A stretch of 64,000 nucleotides of DNA from Cylindrodendrum hubeiense (lineage: Eukaryota; Ascomycota; Sordariomycetes; Hypocreales; Nectriaceae): assembly GCA_014621425.1 (NCBI GenBank), contig JAANBB010000101.1, positions 1 through 64,000 of the forward strand, given 5' to 3'. Made by a program: the position numbers and the translations under genes. The notes under the pieces were generated by a model. That model did no database searches and was not told the DNA's origin. It saw nothing but the letters and a program-made list of their open reading frames with translations. Positions 8,909 to 20,541 of the stretch are shown here, one piece after another. The number at the start of each line of letters is the position of its first letter. The stretch's first letter is position 1.

Positions 8909-10840
8909 ATGCGCTCTCGCAATCGAGAAGGCAGTATGCTCTCCAGCATCTGGGGCGACTCTGCGCGGGCGCACGGCGGACAGACAGAGCTGCTTCCTCA
9001 ATCGGAAGACCGCGGCGACCGTGGCGACCGTGTGGGCGTGGATGACAAGGCCGCGGCCTCAGCGTCAAGGAGCAGAGATAAGATCAGATGCCTTGACGGG
9101 CTTCGAGGCATCGCGTGCCTCCTCGTCTTCAATTACCATTTCCTCTGGCCATGGACGCCATCCATTATGCTGGGCTATGGCGCATTGCCTCCCCGAGCCC
9201 CCGAGCCCTACGAGGCGTGGTCCTCGTTGCCAATCATCTGCCTCTTGAACCGTGGTCGCCCTATGGTCGCCATCTTCTTTGCCATCTCAGGCTATGTCCT
9301 CTGTCGCCATATTCTGCGGGCGATACACGAGCGGCGTCTGGAGGCCGTCTACAAGAGCCTTGCCTCTGCTGTCTTTAGACGAGTCTTCCGCCTCTACATT
9401 CCTCCCACCATCAGCATGTTTCTGGTGGCAATGCTCGCGCAGATGGGTGTCTTTCGGTCCGAATTTTCCATTTACAAAGGCCCTGATTCGGTTTACATCA
9501 ATGGAACCGTGACAATCGCTCAAATGGGCGTCGCCTGCGTCAACGGCAGCTTTCCTGTTACTGGCGCCCCAGCCATCGCCAATTCTTTGGGCTTGCAGAG
9601 CTCGACATACTTGAATACCACCGGCTGGCCCGATATCCTCTGCCTGAATAGTACATCGTTTTCGATTGGCCCCTCGGCGCTGTACCAGGTAGAGGCCGAA
9701 TACGATGCACTGTATGCACTGTATAAAATTGAGAACAAAACATCAAACAGCACGAAACCACTGAAAAAGAAGAAGCTTACGCCTCATGCCTATCTGAAGG
9801 ATGAGGATGATTTGGCAGAACATGAGCTCCCATACGGTTTCATGCAGCGTGTAAACGCTACCCAGGACTCAAAGGGCTCAAAGGGCTCAAAGGGCTCAAA
9901 GAGTTTGACGGGTTCGACGGGATTCAATATCACAAACACCACTGACCCGGTGTGGATCCAATTCGGTGGATCGTGGGAAGAGCATCCCTTTATCCACGAC
10001 AACATGACGTACGCTCTCAAAAACTTCACGAGATCCTATGCGGAATGGGCCAACCCATACAACTTCGGCCACTACCACCCCCGGTACGACCCGCATATGT
10101 TTACCATCCCGATGGAACTTCGCGGCTCCATGGTCATGTACCTGTTCCTGCTGGGGACAGCAGCCTTGAAGGCGAAGTGGCGACTACGCTTTGCCGGCCT
10201 TTTCGCCGCCTACAGCTTGGTGTTGGGACGATGGGACATGGCCACGTTTCTAGGAGGCATGTTGCTTTCAGAGACGGATATTCGGCGCTCATCTGACCCT
10301 GGCCAATTGCCTCCGGCTGCGGGAGGTGGCATAAAGGATCGTCAGGCCGCCTTTCAACCATCATCGAGTGGATCAAGGGTCAAGCGCTGGCTCGTCATCC
10401 TCGTGGCCCTCTATTTCCTCTCTTACCCCGACGCCGGTGCCGAGTACACGCCAGGATTCGTGATTCTCTCCTATTTCGTCCCCAAGTACTACATTCCTCT
10501 GTCAGGCTGGATGTTCTATCAGTCCATGGGTGCGCTCATGTTACTCCCCTGTGTTCTACGCAGCCCTTTTCTTCGGGGCCATCTGGAGGGACCGGTGGCG
10601 CAGTACCTAGGAAAGATCAGCTTCTCTTTGTACATTGTCCATGGGCCTATTTTGCACAGTCTGGGCTTTTGGATCATGCCGAGACTCTTCGAACGCGTCG
10701 GACAGCCTGGGGGTTTCCTCATTGGCTATATCGTCTTGTTGAGTATAACTCTGTATCTCGCAGACTTGTGGTACAGGAAGATTGACGTGTGGAGTACAAC
10801 AGTCGGAAGGAGGGTAGAGAGGCTACTGCTTGACGACTAA
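8909..10840 (+). CDS. Membrane acyltransferase, acyltransferase-3 family
   Basis: This is a single-exon frame of 643 residues. After a polar N-terminus of about 60 residues, the segment IRCLDGLRGIACLLVFNYHF carries the conserved Arg-Gly and His of acyltransferase-3 proteins (PF01757), which O-acylate sugars, lipids or natural products. Multiple hydrophobic helices follow, and the C-terminus shows the typical LGKISFSLYIVHGP motif. Residues about 190-390 form an inserted hydrophilic region with many N-glycosylation sequons, probably extracytoplasmic. A KGS tripeptide repeat lies inside it. The start could also be Met10 (8936). It acts in a membrane; the acceptor is unknown. No neighbouring biosynthetic genes suggest a pathway. 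Confidence 0.88.
   Translation: MRSRNREGSMLSSIWGDSARAHGGQTELLPQSEDRGDRGDRVGVDDKAAASASRSRDKIRCLDGLRGIACLLVFNYHFLWPWTPSIMLGYGALPPRAPEPYEAWSSLPIICLLNRGRPMVAIFFAISGYVLCRHILRAIHERRLEAVYKSLASAVFRRVFRLYIPPTISMFLVAMLAQMGVFRSEFSIYKGPDSVYINGTVTIAQMGVACVNGSFPVTGAPAIANSLGLQSSTYLNTTGWPDILCLNSTSFSIGPSALYQVEAEYDALYALYKIENKTSNSTKPLKKKKLTPHAYLKDEDDLAEHELPYGFMQRVNATQDSKGSKGSKGSKSLTGSTGFNITNTTDPVWIQFGGSWEEHPFIHDNMTYALKNFTRSYAEWANPYNFGHYHPRYDPHMFTIPMELRGSMVMYLFLLGTAALKAKWRLRFAGLFAAYSLVLGRWDMATFLGGMLLSETDIRRSSDPGQLPPAAGGGIKDRQAAFQPSSSGSRVKRWLVILVALYFLSYPDAGAEYTPGFVILSYFVPKYYIPLSGWMFYQSMGALMLLPCVLRSPFLRGHLEGPVAQYLGKISFSLYIVHGPILHSLGFWIMPRLFERVGQPGGFLIGYIVLLSITLYLADLWYRKIDVWSTTVGRRVERLLLDD
9866..9901 (+). repeat. 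9-base tandem repeat, about four copies
   Basis: The unit GGCTCAAAG (first copy GACTCAAAG) is repeated four times in frame within the acyltransferase gene and encodes Ser-Lys-Gly units in the hydrophilic insert. Copy number is likely variable. Confidence 0.9.
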
Positions 10841-11346
10841 ATGTATTTAAAGTGACCTTTGGGAGCTATCCGGGTATTTAAAACACAGCAGCAGGTGATA
10901 GGATAAACACCTACACGATTCCTACATAGCCGAGTCAATCCTTGGACTTCTCGGTAACCAGTAAATATCAGTACATGACCTTGTTCAACTAGCCACACTG
11001 CCTTTCTCTATGGGTCCATTGCGTTCTTATTTTGGTACTCATTGCCGATCAGTAGCCAATTATCTGCTGCTCAGTACGACAAGCTGAACAAACACCCTTG
11101 CCTCCAATACTCTGTAATGACCGTATTGATCCCAATAATGTTTCTTATCTCTGGTTTAGCTATAACGTGCGTTTCATGGAATCGGATCACTACTAAGGTG
11201 GTTGTTAGACCAGCCTGAGTTGATGAACCTCGCCACAATATCGCGATTGTGTTAGCCTATTTATCAAGCAATGCAGTCCCCAGAAAGTTGAATCAAATTA
11301 ATAAGCTAATAGTAGTAAAGGAGACTGGACATGTCCAATTCCCGAC
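10841..11346. other. Convergent 3' intergenic region
   Basis: Nothing was recognised between the 3' ends of the acyltransferase and oxidase genes. Confidence 0.4.
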
Positions 11347-12763
11347 CTAGGTGGCCTTTGCAAGGTCTCGAAGCTCTTTCTTCGGCCACATGACATTGTC
11401 ATGCGTGGCAGGCAGTTCGCGATCCCACGCCCACTTGTCTTGCAGGGACTTGTCGAGCGTCTGCTCCAGCATCTGGACCACATACTTGCCAAGAATAGGG
11501 AAGAACTTCCAGCCATGGAAAGATCCACATGTCGCTATATAAAGATTCTTGCTGGCGGGATGTGGCGAGATGATGAAATCCTCGCTCGGGGTGAGAGCCT
11601 CCCTAGAGAAAATGGTATATTAGCGCCGTGAGCTTAGAGAGCAAAGCAATACTTACCAGCAAATCCGGAACTGATCCATTGGGAAGTCTTTCCCTTGCTC
11701 GCCAAAAATACAAGGGTTTGCAAATCTGACATCATCTTGCAGCGCTTTGGGGACATCCCACTGAGCATAGTCTGCTTGTTGGGGAGGCATGGAGAATTCC
11801 AGGCCTGACGAGTGCGTCTGCGTGTTTTTGAATATCCACTGGCCCCAGAACTTGACCATTTTGTCCTGCGGATGTGGTACGGCTCCATTGCTTGCGCCTA
11901 TGTCCTGTTAGTCTTAAGCAGATTAGTTGACTGGGGCACTAGCACGAACCTCGTTCTGGTGGAACTTCCTGGATGCAGACCGGACCATTGTAGAATTTGG
12001 GCGAAACATTGTCACCCAGACGTGAAGTGGCTTCCGTGACAGCTGCAGCGATAATCCGACCTCCAGCATGAAGCTCAGTGCGCTTTGGGTCACTCTCTAC
12101 CAAGAGCTTTGGAGTGAACGCTCCCGTGGAGAGAATAATCCGCGAAGCTCCAATACTCTGCCCAGTGCTTGTCTTGACGCCGGTACAATTTCCGTCGGTG
12201 TCGAATTCCAGGGTCTGTACCTCCGCTGCGACGTATTTGACACCCAGTTTAATCGCTTCTTCGAGCACCCTTTGCAGGACGTCCTTTGCTGCGGCCCAGC
12301 CGCTCGACTTGTTGATGAGAACTTCTTTGATATTGGTGTAGTCGGCGGTGTCGAATATTCCGTCATACTGCTTTCGAGCTTCATCGACACTAAGTGAGTA
12401 CAAGTCTGCTTTGACACCCAGCTTTTTGAAGTTGTCAAGGACCTGTTGGGCGAAGCCAGTGGCCGAGATCCAATAGATGCCGCTCTCGTGGTAGAAGGGG
12501 CTCCAGAGAGGGTCATTCGACCAAATCTCACGGGCTTCTAGGCCCATTGATGTGTACACAATATCGTTGTAGTCCGACCGAACGACCTTGTTCCAGTCCC
12601 ACGACGCTGCCACCTTGGTTGGGGCGTCGAAGGCATTCCGGTCGACAAGGGTAACGCTGGCGTTGGGGTATTTCCGGATCAAATGCAGGGCTGTCGAGGC
12701 GCCGAAGACGCCGGCCCCGACAATGACGTATGAGTCTGGGGTTTCGGCTGCCATGTTCATCAA
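11347..12763 (-). CDS. FAD-dependent oxidase, fructosyl-amino-acid oxidase / sarcosine oxidase type
   Basis: Splicing of 12763-11950, 11897-11657 and 11602-11347 gives 436 residues. The second acceptor is placed at CATAG because the nearer CAG breaks the frame. An N-terminal GAGVFG dinucleotide-binding motif (residues 16-21) is followed by a DAO-fold sequence. Near the C-terminus FRICW places a Cys at about residue 351, the usual site of covalent FAD attachment in fructosyl-amine and monomeric sarcosine oxidases, and SFHGWKFFPILGKYVV is typical of the fungal fructosyl-amine oxidase branch. Such enzymes oxidise secondary amines such as Amadori products, sarcosine or saccharopine, releasing hydrogen peroxide. 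The last residues (AKAT) do not look like a peroxisomal PTS1 signal. The gene appears complete. Confidence 0.88.
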
Positions 12764-13375
12764 GTGCAGCGGCGGATTGGGCCTTGGGGGCTAGATTGCA
12801 GTATGACTGTGTGTGCTCGGAAATGTAGAAACGAGTAGTCTGGGGCTTGCGAGAGGGAATGAGGCTGAGGGAATGAGCACAATGGCTTGTCGCGCGGCGT
12901 CCTTTATCACTCTCCTCGAGGTGACACCGTCGGGGATCGGAGTCTCCTCTCTTCTCTCTCCTCGTTCCTCTCCCTCATTCGGAAAGGCCGCAATGATGCA
13001 GGAGGGCGGGGTTGGGCTGTGCCAATCAACGTACATTAGTGCCAAATGGTGGGTGTGGCTCCCGGCAAGGCTGACCGTCCTTACCTTAACCCAAATAGGA
13101 ATCAGAAAGAGGAAACTCGAAGCTGTCACCAAGGTAGCAACATGGTTTGTGGCAGGGCCAAGATAATGAAGAGGAAGGAGGCAGCAACAAAGCAGCACAT
13201 GCGTCATAGTTCCCGTCTATAAAGCCATCGGAGTTCCCGGGAGTTTAGTGCATGTCAATACGTCTCCTCGGGATCTCCGAATTTCGTCAAGGATATCACT
13301 ACTACGATCATAACTCTATCAATCCGGTATCTTTAATTCGCCTTATCAAACATTCCGGTTCTTGAAATACCAGCC
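12764..13375. other. Divergent promoter region
   Basis: This lies between the oxidase (minus) and a small hypothetical gene (plus). It contains CT-rich tracts near 12940-12990, typical of filamentous-fungal promoters. Open frames here are not convincing. Confidence 0.4.
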
Positions 13376-13971
13376 ATGTCGAGACCAGGACAACCACCAG
13401 CACGTGCCGCCTCTGAGCCAGTGCCACACCGTTTTGCAAGCTCACCGGGGCAATCCTGTGCAGTAGTTGGCTCCGCCTCATCGTTAGCTGGCGGTGATGG
13501 CTGCCATATAGCCCGGGCTGGGAACGATATATTGCCTTACAAAACACACACTTCGACATGTCAAATACACGATTCGCCTTATGCCCCATATAATCCACCA
13601 CAAAGGTCGACGCAGAACCTACCCTTGGATGGTCGAACTTCAAACGAGATACCGCTGGCATTTGGGCAACTCTCAGGTCATAAGGAGTGCTACGTTCGGC
13701 CATGCAGGATCCAACAACAGATCGATATAGATCTTGCAGGGATTGGGACAGGCGTCTGCCAGGACGGTGGCAGCCAGTAAGTCAATACCTTGATGAAGTC
13801 GCGTTACTTGCGACTAATTATGTTAGACAAACAGGTTATATACAGCACTCGGACTTGAGAAGGATGGACCAGAATTTACAACAAGCTTTGATGGAACTGT
13901 CGACGGCAAATCGCAAAATCTCTGCGGCACTGAGCATGCTTGAAGATCTACAGCTCAAGTCTCAATTGTAA
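13376..13971 (+). CDS. Hypothetical small protein
   Basis: Exons 13376-13776 and 13827-13971, joined across a GTAAGT..TTAG intron, give 181 residues. The first 130 residues are Pro-, Ser- and Gly-rich with scattered Cys and look disordered. The last 45 residues (RRMDQNLQQALMELSTANRK and on) form a probable amphipathic helix or coiled coil. I do not recognise the family. The clean intron and frame-preserving splice support a real gene. It converges on the C2H2 gene. Confidence 0.55.
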
Positions 13972-14177
13972 CTGAACAATTTTCTGTGATTGTATATCTG
14001 CATTTCCGAGCGATGGAATGCGTGCATGAAGAACGGCGTTATGGAACATAGAGTGACACGTGTGGATAAGGGTAACGAACATTGTGTGGGAGAACAGTGG
14101 TATGGGCGTACCTCTTGGAGGATTATGTAGCAACAGCACAGCTAAGATTGACTTCAGTATATATATCAATTTATACT

Positions 14178-15239
14178 TTAAAACTCCACATTGGTCCACA
14201 CGCGATCGGTTTCGTGTTTGACTAGCCGCTTATGTCGCTCCAACTGATCCGGGCGCGAGAACCCCTTGCGATTTGGACATCCCGGTAAATCGCATTTGTA
14301 TACCCTCTCATGGCGTTCTAGATGCGTTCTGTGGGCAAATGTCAGTAAAAGGCTGGAAACGGCAGAGAAATCCATACCTGAAATCACTGTTTCTTTTAAA
14401 TACTCGAAGCTTTCCATCCTGCACTCCCCCTCTTTTACATGCCATCCCGTGTGGACAGGTGTAATGGCTAGAGCCCCTGGCTCTTAACTTTTCAATACTC
14501 GGGGTCGATTCTTGTGTCATTGGTTGCTCTGCGGCGGCATCGCTTGGGTTCGAGTCCCCTGTCACACTGGATTCGGTGGGCGCCTCTGCACTGGAGCCCG
14601 AACCCTGCGTCATGGTATCGGCCCATAAATCAGCGTGTTGCGATTTAGGGCCAGAGTGAGTATAAGAAGAAGATGGGCGACCCAATGAAGGTGATGGCTG
14701 TGCGAAAACTGGATCGGGAATGATTGGTGGCTGGGGAAGCGCGCGAGGCGGTTGTGGGCTCGCGACCCAGATATCCTGGCAATCTTTGGAGAGGCCTGTA
14801 ATACGGTCTGCAATTGACCTGAATGAACAAATCCACTTAGCAATATGGGGTGACAGGTGGGGCACGGAACGAACCTCAAGGTCTCGTGCTTAGTGTCGAG
14901 ATAGTCGGTGATAGATCCGTCGTCCAAGTTAACCAGCAAGTCGAGATTGCTGGTGGCATAGTCGTGGACGAAATGGCCGTGGACCAAGTCGTCGGTGAAG
15001 GACGATAGCATATGTAGTATGGTAAGTATGTACTCGCCGAGGTCCTTCAAGGGGCATAACCCGATGGGCCCGGGTCGTATCACCATCTCGGTGGCGATGA
15101 GAGGAAGCGTTGTTCGTAAGCGTTGGTCGAGCCACTCGACGCCAGGGCCGGGGCCGGAACCGGTCGCAGCGCTCGAGTGGCCCGAATTGAGTGCAGCATT
15201 GAAGAAGCGGGCTGCATCTTCATGATTCAGAGACGCCAT
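14178..15239 (-). CDS. C2H2 zinc-finger protein
   Basis: Exons 15239-14875, 14818-14378 and 14328-14178 encode 318 residues. The N-terminal 120 residues have an acidic helical character. A Pro/Ser-rich middle follows, and the C-terminus has a Cys/His-rich region starting HYTCPHGMACKRGG and ending in a finger CDLPGCPNRKGFSRPDQLERH. These fit one degenerate and one near-canonical C2H2 finger. This suggests a nuclear DNA-binding regulator. It is divergently transcribed from the fungal-specific TF-domain gene at 15682, sharing about 440 bases of upstream sequence, so the pair may be co-regulated; this is inference. The last exon carries the finger and ends at the TAA at 14178. Confidence 0.75.
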
Positions 15240-15681
15240 GGCTGCAAGGATGTCCGTGTGGTCAATAGAGCCAACGGCACAAGTCTCCTCTATTCTCCTT
15301 TGGTTGCCACTTGTGGAGACGGACCACGACAGATTGCCCTCACCTCAGCGCCCAGGGTTACGACTCTTCTCTCTCCTCTTTTCTCTTTTTTCTTGGCGCT
15401 TATCACCGAGTGAGGCTGGCCGTCTGACATGCATGTCCGGCCAGTTGGGCTCTGATTGGGCATATCCTTGCAGCGGCTCTTCATGACCCCGCTCCAAGGA
15501 CATCTGACGCAGGCCAGCCGATTCGATATATCTCAGACAAGCTGGGTGGATGTTTTAACGCTGGGATTGCTCAAATGCACAAGGGCACTGACTCTTTCGG
15601 TCTCGTCATCTCCTCATTCATCGTTTTGTGCCGCCATCGTAGTATCCACTATCACGCACATCGCCATCTCCCCATCCGCCC
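15240..15681. other. Shared divergent promoter of two regulator genes
   Basis: This 442-base region lies between the start codons of the C2H2 gene and the TF-domain gene. It includes a CT-rich stretch at 15360-15400. No specific binding site is claimed. Confidence 0.45.
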
Positions 15682-18027
15682 ATGATGGATCTAGTGGACG
15701 GGCGAAACAAACGGCGCCGGGAGCAGCCGAGCGACTCAGACAGCGTCGCCACTTGGAGAAGCCCAAGCGATCGGGATCATGTTAGCTTGGACTCTAGCCC
15801 CAGCAGTCTGCTCATGCACAGCCATGTTGGAGATGTAGGGGACGTTTTTGATCAGCTCGATGATGACTTCTTCATGCGTCTCAGCCAACCGTTCGATCTC
15901 GGCAGTTCAACGTCATCATCACCCCATTCATCGAGAAAAAGACGTATGTTGCACCCTCACATCCTCTTCCCAGTAGCCTATCATATTCTTTACCACGCTT
16001 CAATACACTTACACTCGCTCAGCGTTTGACGAAGCGGACATGGAATTAGGGTCGTGGGTTGCAGAATTGTTCCCTGACCTTCTTCCCTCTGTCCCACTAC
16101 CATTCACAACACCCTTAGACTTGGGCGTACCAAATCCTCTGCTTGACGATGGCGAATTTGTTATCATCCATCCCATGCTGCGGCATCCTACATCTAGTGC
16201 CCTCGTTTCTGCCAAGAAAGAGGTCAATGCCTTGATCAAGTTTCGGTTCGCAGCGAATTCTCAGACTCGATCGCCAACAAAGGACGCTGCCATATTGGCG
16301 ACTGGAAACAAGTTGTGGAAGCAAAAAGACCAACTAGTTCCTATTGATCTACCATCAGAGCCAACACCAAAACTCGATTCGAGTCCGCTCTCATTGAATG
16401 AGGCAGTTGCTATGTCGTACTTACCGCCGAGCTTTGGCGACGTTGCCCTCTACAACAACGTTGATAAGATGCTCCATACCTTCTGTGAGTCTCTCCATCT
16501 GAAATTTATGGGGACACCTTATATTAACAGATTAGTTATCTCCGCCATCTGCACTGGTCGTACAGTCATCAAGACCGATAACGCATATGAGACTGCCATT
16601 GCACCAATGGCTAATACGAGTGAACTTGTCAAACATTCCCTCCTCTCACTTGCAGCCACCTATGTTATGGATTTCAGGCAGTATCCCCAACTCACTAATC
16701 GCTCCAACTTCCATCATCAGACTGCAGTTATGCTTCTAGGCCAAGAAATACAGGCCGCGGAAGTGTATTGCCCAAAGAAGGAAGATGCGCTAGTGGCTGC
16801 GCTTTACATCCTAGCCCATAATGAGGTAAAGCCCTGTTCTTTATCTCCTTTATAAAATGCTGAGTTTTTCTGGTAGAACGTCAACTGGGAGTCAAGGCGC
16901 CGTGAGACCAACCCAAAGTGGTATCGCTGTGGTGTCATGGCCGAAGAAGTTCTGTCGAGATCTAATCCGGCATTTCTATATGCTAACCCAAAGAACGTGC
17001 AATGCACTTATGCAAGAACTCAACTGGCGGCTTTGTTCGCCCTTAGCAACGTATTCAGTGATTGCTTATTTCCTCTAGATACATCTGTGAAGAAGTGCTC
17101 TTGGTCATGGCTGATGCAGGGTACGGAGAGAGAGCAGCGTAAGATTGGGGGGATGAATGGACTGTCCCCCAAGTTGATTCATATTTTTGCAAAAACAAGC
17201 TTCTTAGCGGCGAAGCTTTACAAGGTACACATGACGTTGAGCTGAAAATGCGAGTGGCTTATCTGTGACACAGAACTCCTCGGCCCGATTCTCATACCTT
17301 GTCGCCAAGGACTTGGAGAGACTGCTGACGAATTTTTGGCAATGGTCGGATCTATCGGAGGGCCATGCTACTGCCGAAGAAATGCTTCAACGCCTGAGCA
17401 TAGGCAGCAAAGGCAAGGTGGATAATCCGATTCATGTCACCGAAATCATTGCCGAGGGTTATGTCGCTGCTGCACAAATATACCTCCAATGTCGAGTCTT
17501 TCGGTACAATACCCCGGCCTAAAGATCAGAAAAGCCGTAGTGCTAATATTAGAGGCAGGCGACCAAGAAAGCACCCGGTCGTGCAGCGCCACTTGGAACG
17601 GCTTCTACGTTGCATCGAAATAGAACCAACCTCAGGCCATCTGTACACTGCACAGTCACCACTTTTCTCCACCTTTATCGCCGGAATCGTGGCCTGGAAG
17701 CCTGAGCAGCGCAAGATAATTGAGACTTGGTTTGGTCCAATATGCGCTGAGTCGCGAGGAGTGAGTGTCTTCACGGAGCTGCTACCGTGGCTCCATTGTT
17801 TGATCCGCTCAAAGCACTGACACTAACAACCCCTGCAGAACGTCCCCCCGGCATGGCGAGTGCTGCAGTTTATATGGAAGTGGCTGGATGAGTCGCCGAA
17901 AGAGATTGATCCCCTAGAGACTGACCTACAGGACGAGGCTGCAGGAAGCGTTGAAGGTCTCCCGGCTTGGTGGGAGGACTTGGCGGATGCTGTATATCAC
18001 AAAGATGGAAGGCTCAACTTGACATAA
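15682..18027 (+). CDS. Fungal-specific transcription factor domain protein without a visible zinc cluster
   Basis: Seven exons (15682-15943, 16023-16484, 16536-16825, 16877-17224, 17274-17503, 17553-17760, 17839-18027) join in frame to 662 residues. The middle and C-terminal parts match the Fungal_trans_2 (PF11951) type: LVKHSLLSLAATYVMDF, EDALVAALYILAHNE, NWESRRRETNPKWYR and GNVPPAWRVLQFIWKWLDE. The N-terminus (DGRNKRRREQPSDS, acidic stretch, SRKRPFDEAD) is basic then acidic, but I see no Zn2Cys6 cluster in it or in the upstream sequence. The protein may act through a partner, or an upstream exon is missed. Location is presumably nuclear. Confidence 0.82.
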
Positions 18028-18119
18028 TTATGGAGATAATGGTGAGGATTACTACGGAGAATGCGGCGAAGAATCAACAGGGAACTCTTGTTTTGTAAAT
18101 AGTTGGGCCCAGCTGGGTG

Positions 18120-18340
18120 TTCTGGGCCGGACCCATCACAGGCAACTGAGGATCAGCGATTGAGATTAAAAAGCAGAACAAATGAGAGCTTTATCCACAA
18201 GAGGGGAATAAACCCAAGCTAAACATTACCGAGATTGAAAAGGCGGTGGCACGTCTGGGTTGATGCTGCGACACAATGTTGCCAAGTGATTTGCGTCGCA
18301 TTTTGAAGAGAATTTTGCTGCTAGAATTGAATACCTGCAG
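18120..18340 (+). repeat. Diverged dispersed repeat, copy 1
   Basis: By eye this stretch aligns with 19210-19440 at about 70 percent identity. Anchors include TATCCACAAGA, ACCGAGATTGAAAA and GAAGAGAATT in the same order and spacing. It starts about 100 bases after the stop of the TF-domain gene. Confidence 0.6.
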
Positions 18341-19209
18341 CTCTCGTGACAATGTGAAGCTTTCCATCCACCTGAAGCTAGGACAGGGTAAGTTCGAGGT
18401 GAACGCAGACTTCAACGCGGACTGTTGAAATCCTTAATAAAGGCGGATAATTCTTCAACTCATGTGTAAATCTTTTCTCGGAGGAGCACAAAAACAGGCT
18501 GCATCTCCGCCCCAACTCCAGCCCCAGAGTTCTCGGCAGAGGTTTCTGAGGTTGGGCAAAGGAAGCTCCATTGCAGTGCGTCAGTGGCCCGCCACGCTAT
18601 TTGCGCTGCCCCACAGCAGTCCGTGTGCTACAGAGCCGCAGTAGCGAACAGCTACAACATAACCACTTTTTCGATGCTGAGGCCCTGATCGGCTCCCGAT
18701 GGGGATGGATACGAAAAGAAAATGAAGGTAGATATCAATCACACAACGTTCACTGGCGTAATAGGGTGTCTTTCGTAATAGAATGGGTTCATAGCGATGT
18801 ATTTCGTGCTACCCTGAGGCATTGTCGTTTGTGGAGGGATTGTTTTCAATTAAGCTTCAAATATCATCACACTCAATTAAGTGACGGCTACAGCTCTGCA
18901 TTTATTTACAATTGTAAGAGGAATTCAATTGACATACCATTAGCTCATCAAGACTGAAGAGAATATTAGGGAGTGCTGCAGGTTATGGAGGTGGTTAGAT
19001 GCGCCGCTCGCAGTAATTGGTGATTGTTGTAGGGTAGGAGGATGAAGCTCTCTCGGTGGAAGCATGTAGTGGATACTGTCAATCACGGAGAGGTACGTAA
19101 TGCTAAGATTTGCATTATGACGAGGCTAATTCGTAGCATAGTAATTCAGAATACACTCTGGAATGAAGATGGACCCTTCTTTGTGATACATGGCTGATGC
19201 CAGGAGCGT

Positions 19210-19440
19210 TCCCGCTGCTCGGCCCACCAGAGACAGTTGAAAACCAGCTGGAAATTGTAAGAGCAGAACAGCTACTACTGTACGTAATAGTCGCACCCAC
19301 TGTATCCACAAGATGAGAAAATATCCCAGCTAATTCTCTACCGAGATTGAAAAAGCGGTACTACGTCCAGGTTCATGCTGTTGTCCAGCCATCTCGTCGC
19401 GTCGCTGAAGAGAATTCTGCCGCCAGAGACTTTTAGGCGG
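19210..19440 (+). repeat. Diverged dispersed repeat, copy 2
   Basis: This is the second copy of the element at 18120-18340, in the same orientation and about 1.1 kb downstream. Divergence and lack of coding capacity suggest an old non-autonomous element or a decayed segmental duplication. Confidence 0.6.
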
Positions 19441-20541
19441 TGAAGCGACCAGTTTCCGCCCCACTCATTTCTGTATAAAAAGACATCGACCCTCCGTTTG
19501 TTTAGACTTTTTTTTCTTTCTTCTTCACGTCGACAATACTTCAGTAAGCCTACCCCTACTGCTACACACTCTCTCCTCGAGGCAGCCTGCTAACAACCTT
19601 TGCAGGAGAATCATTTCTATAGTATTCGACCTTCTCTTGGTTCCCTAAAAGAGCCACAGATCCCACCCTGGTTGATGAGTGCATATCCTCGACACCCTAG
19701 AGTGAATACCTCGGTCCTCTCGCTCTGTCCGCAAGGATGGCGGCGCTGCTTCATTGCGGTTGCTGTATAGAGAGGCTTCACTTGATGATCTCGACCCCGT
19801 TTGCGGTCTGCCTTCGGGCGCGCGCTCGGGGTGGGTGTTGATGGACGTCTGACAGGCGTGTTTCTTTTTTCTTTTCATTACAGTCTGGGGCTTGCCTTGG
19901 ACGTGAGGAAGAGTCTTTGATTTGGCTTGCGTTTTGAACATGTGAAGCTGTTGCTGCGGAATAGCTGTTGAGTTAACCATTGGCAACGGATGTGGTGGAT
20001 AATCTGGCAAAGTACGAAAAGCCGTGGAACGACTGAAGGTGAGAGAAGCGGGTTCATATCCTACTGCACCTTGGGGTGACCTATTCAGGTCACTTCTGTC
20101 AGCTCCCTTTCCAACCATTCATTATTATCTGGCCTTCATGCTACACAGTATTGATCTATTCAATCGCTAAGGTGATTGCTTCTCAGATGCGTATCATCCT
20201 GCTGTCCATGGCTAGTCATCATGTCAACTGTGAAAAACAGACAGCACGAATCTCATTGTATTCATCTGCTGGAAGCAAAAGAAGACCAGTCGTCCTGGCG
20301 TAGTATCCTCCCTCACCTTCTCATGTGTCTCATCATGCATCGTGGTGGATGATTAGACACAACCGCGTCATGCCAGATTTCCCCGGATGAGGATAGCGTC
20401 TCAAGATAAATCCATCCCCTGCATGGATTCCTTGCTACCTATTGGATTGGTCGCATCAATTTCTTTATGGTGGCTGCCCTGAAGTCATCTGCAAATTCCG
20501 TATCTTTAAAAATACCAATTTAATTGCCTTGGCTGGAATCC

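Larger units (their letters stand above)
18028..20541. other. Gene-poor region with diverged repeat
   Basis: No convincing gene was found. The stretch contains two diverged copies of a roughly 200-base sequence (listed separately). A 157-codon frame on the minus strand (19645-20118) has low-complexity basic composition and no recognisable domain. Confidence 0.4.

Noticed and set aside
12791..13207. 138-codon frame on the minus strand
   Set aside because: It lies in the CT-rich divergent promoter and its composition follows the base bias; no domain seen.
19645..20118. 157-codon frame on the minus strand
   Set aside because: Low-complexity basic and polar composition, no conserved segment, in a repeat-containing gene-poor region.
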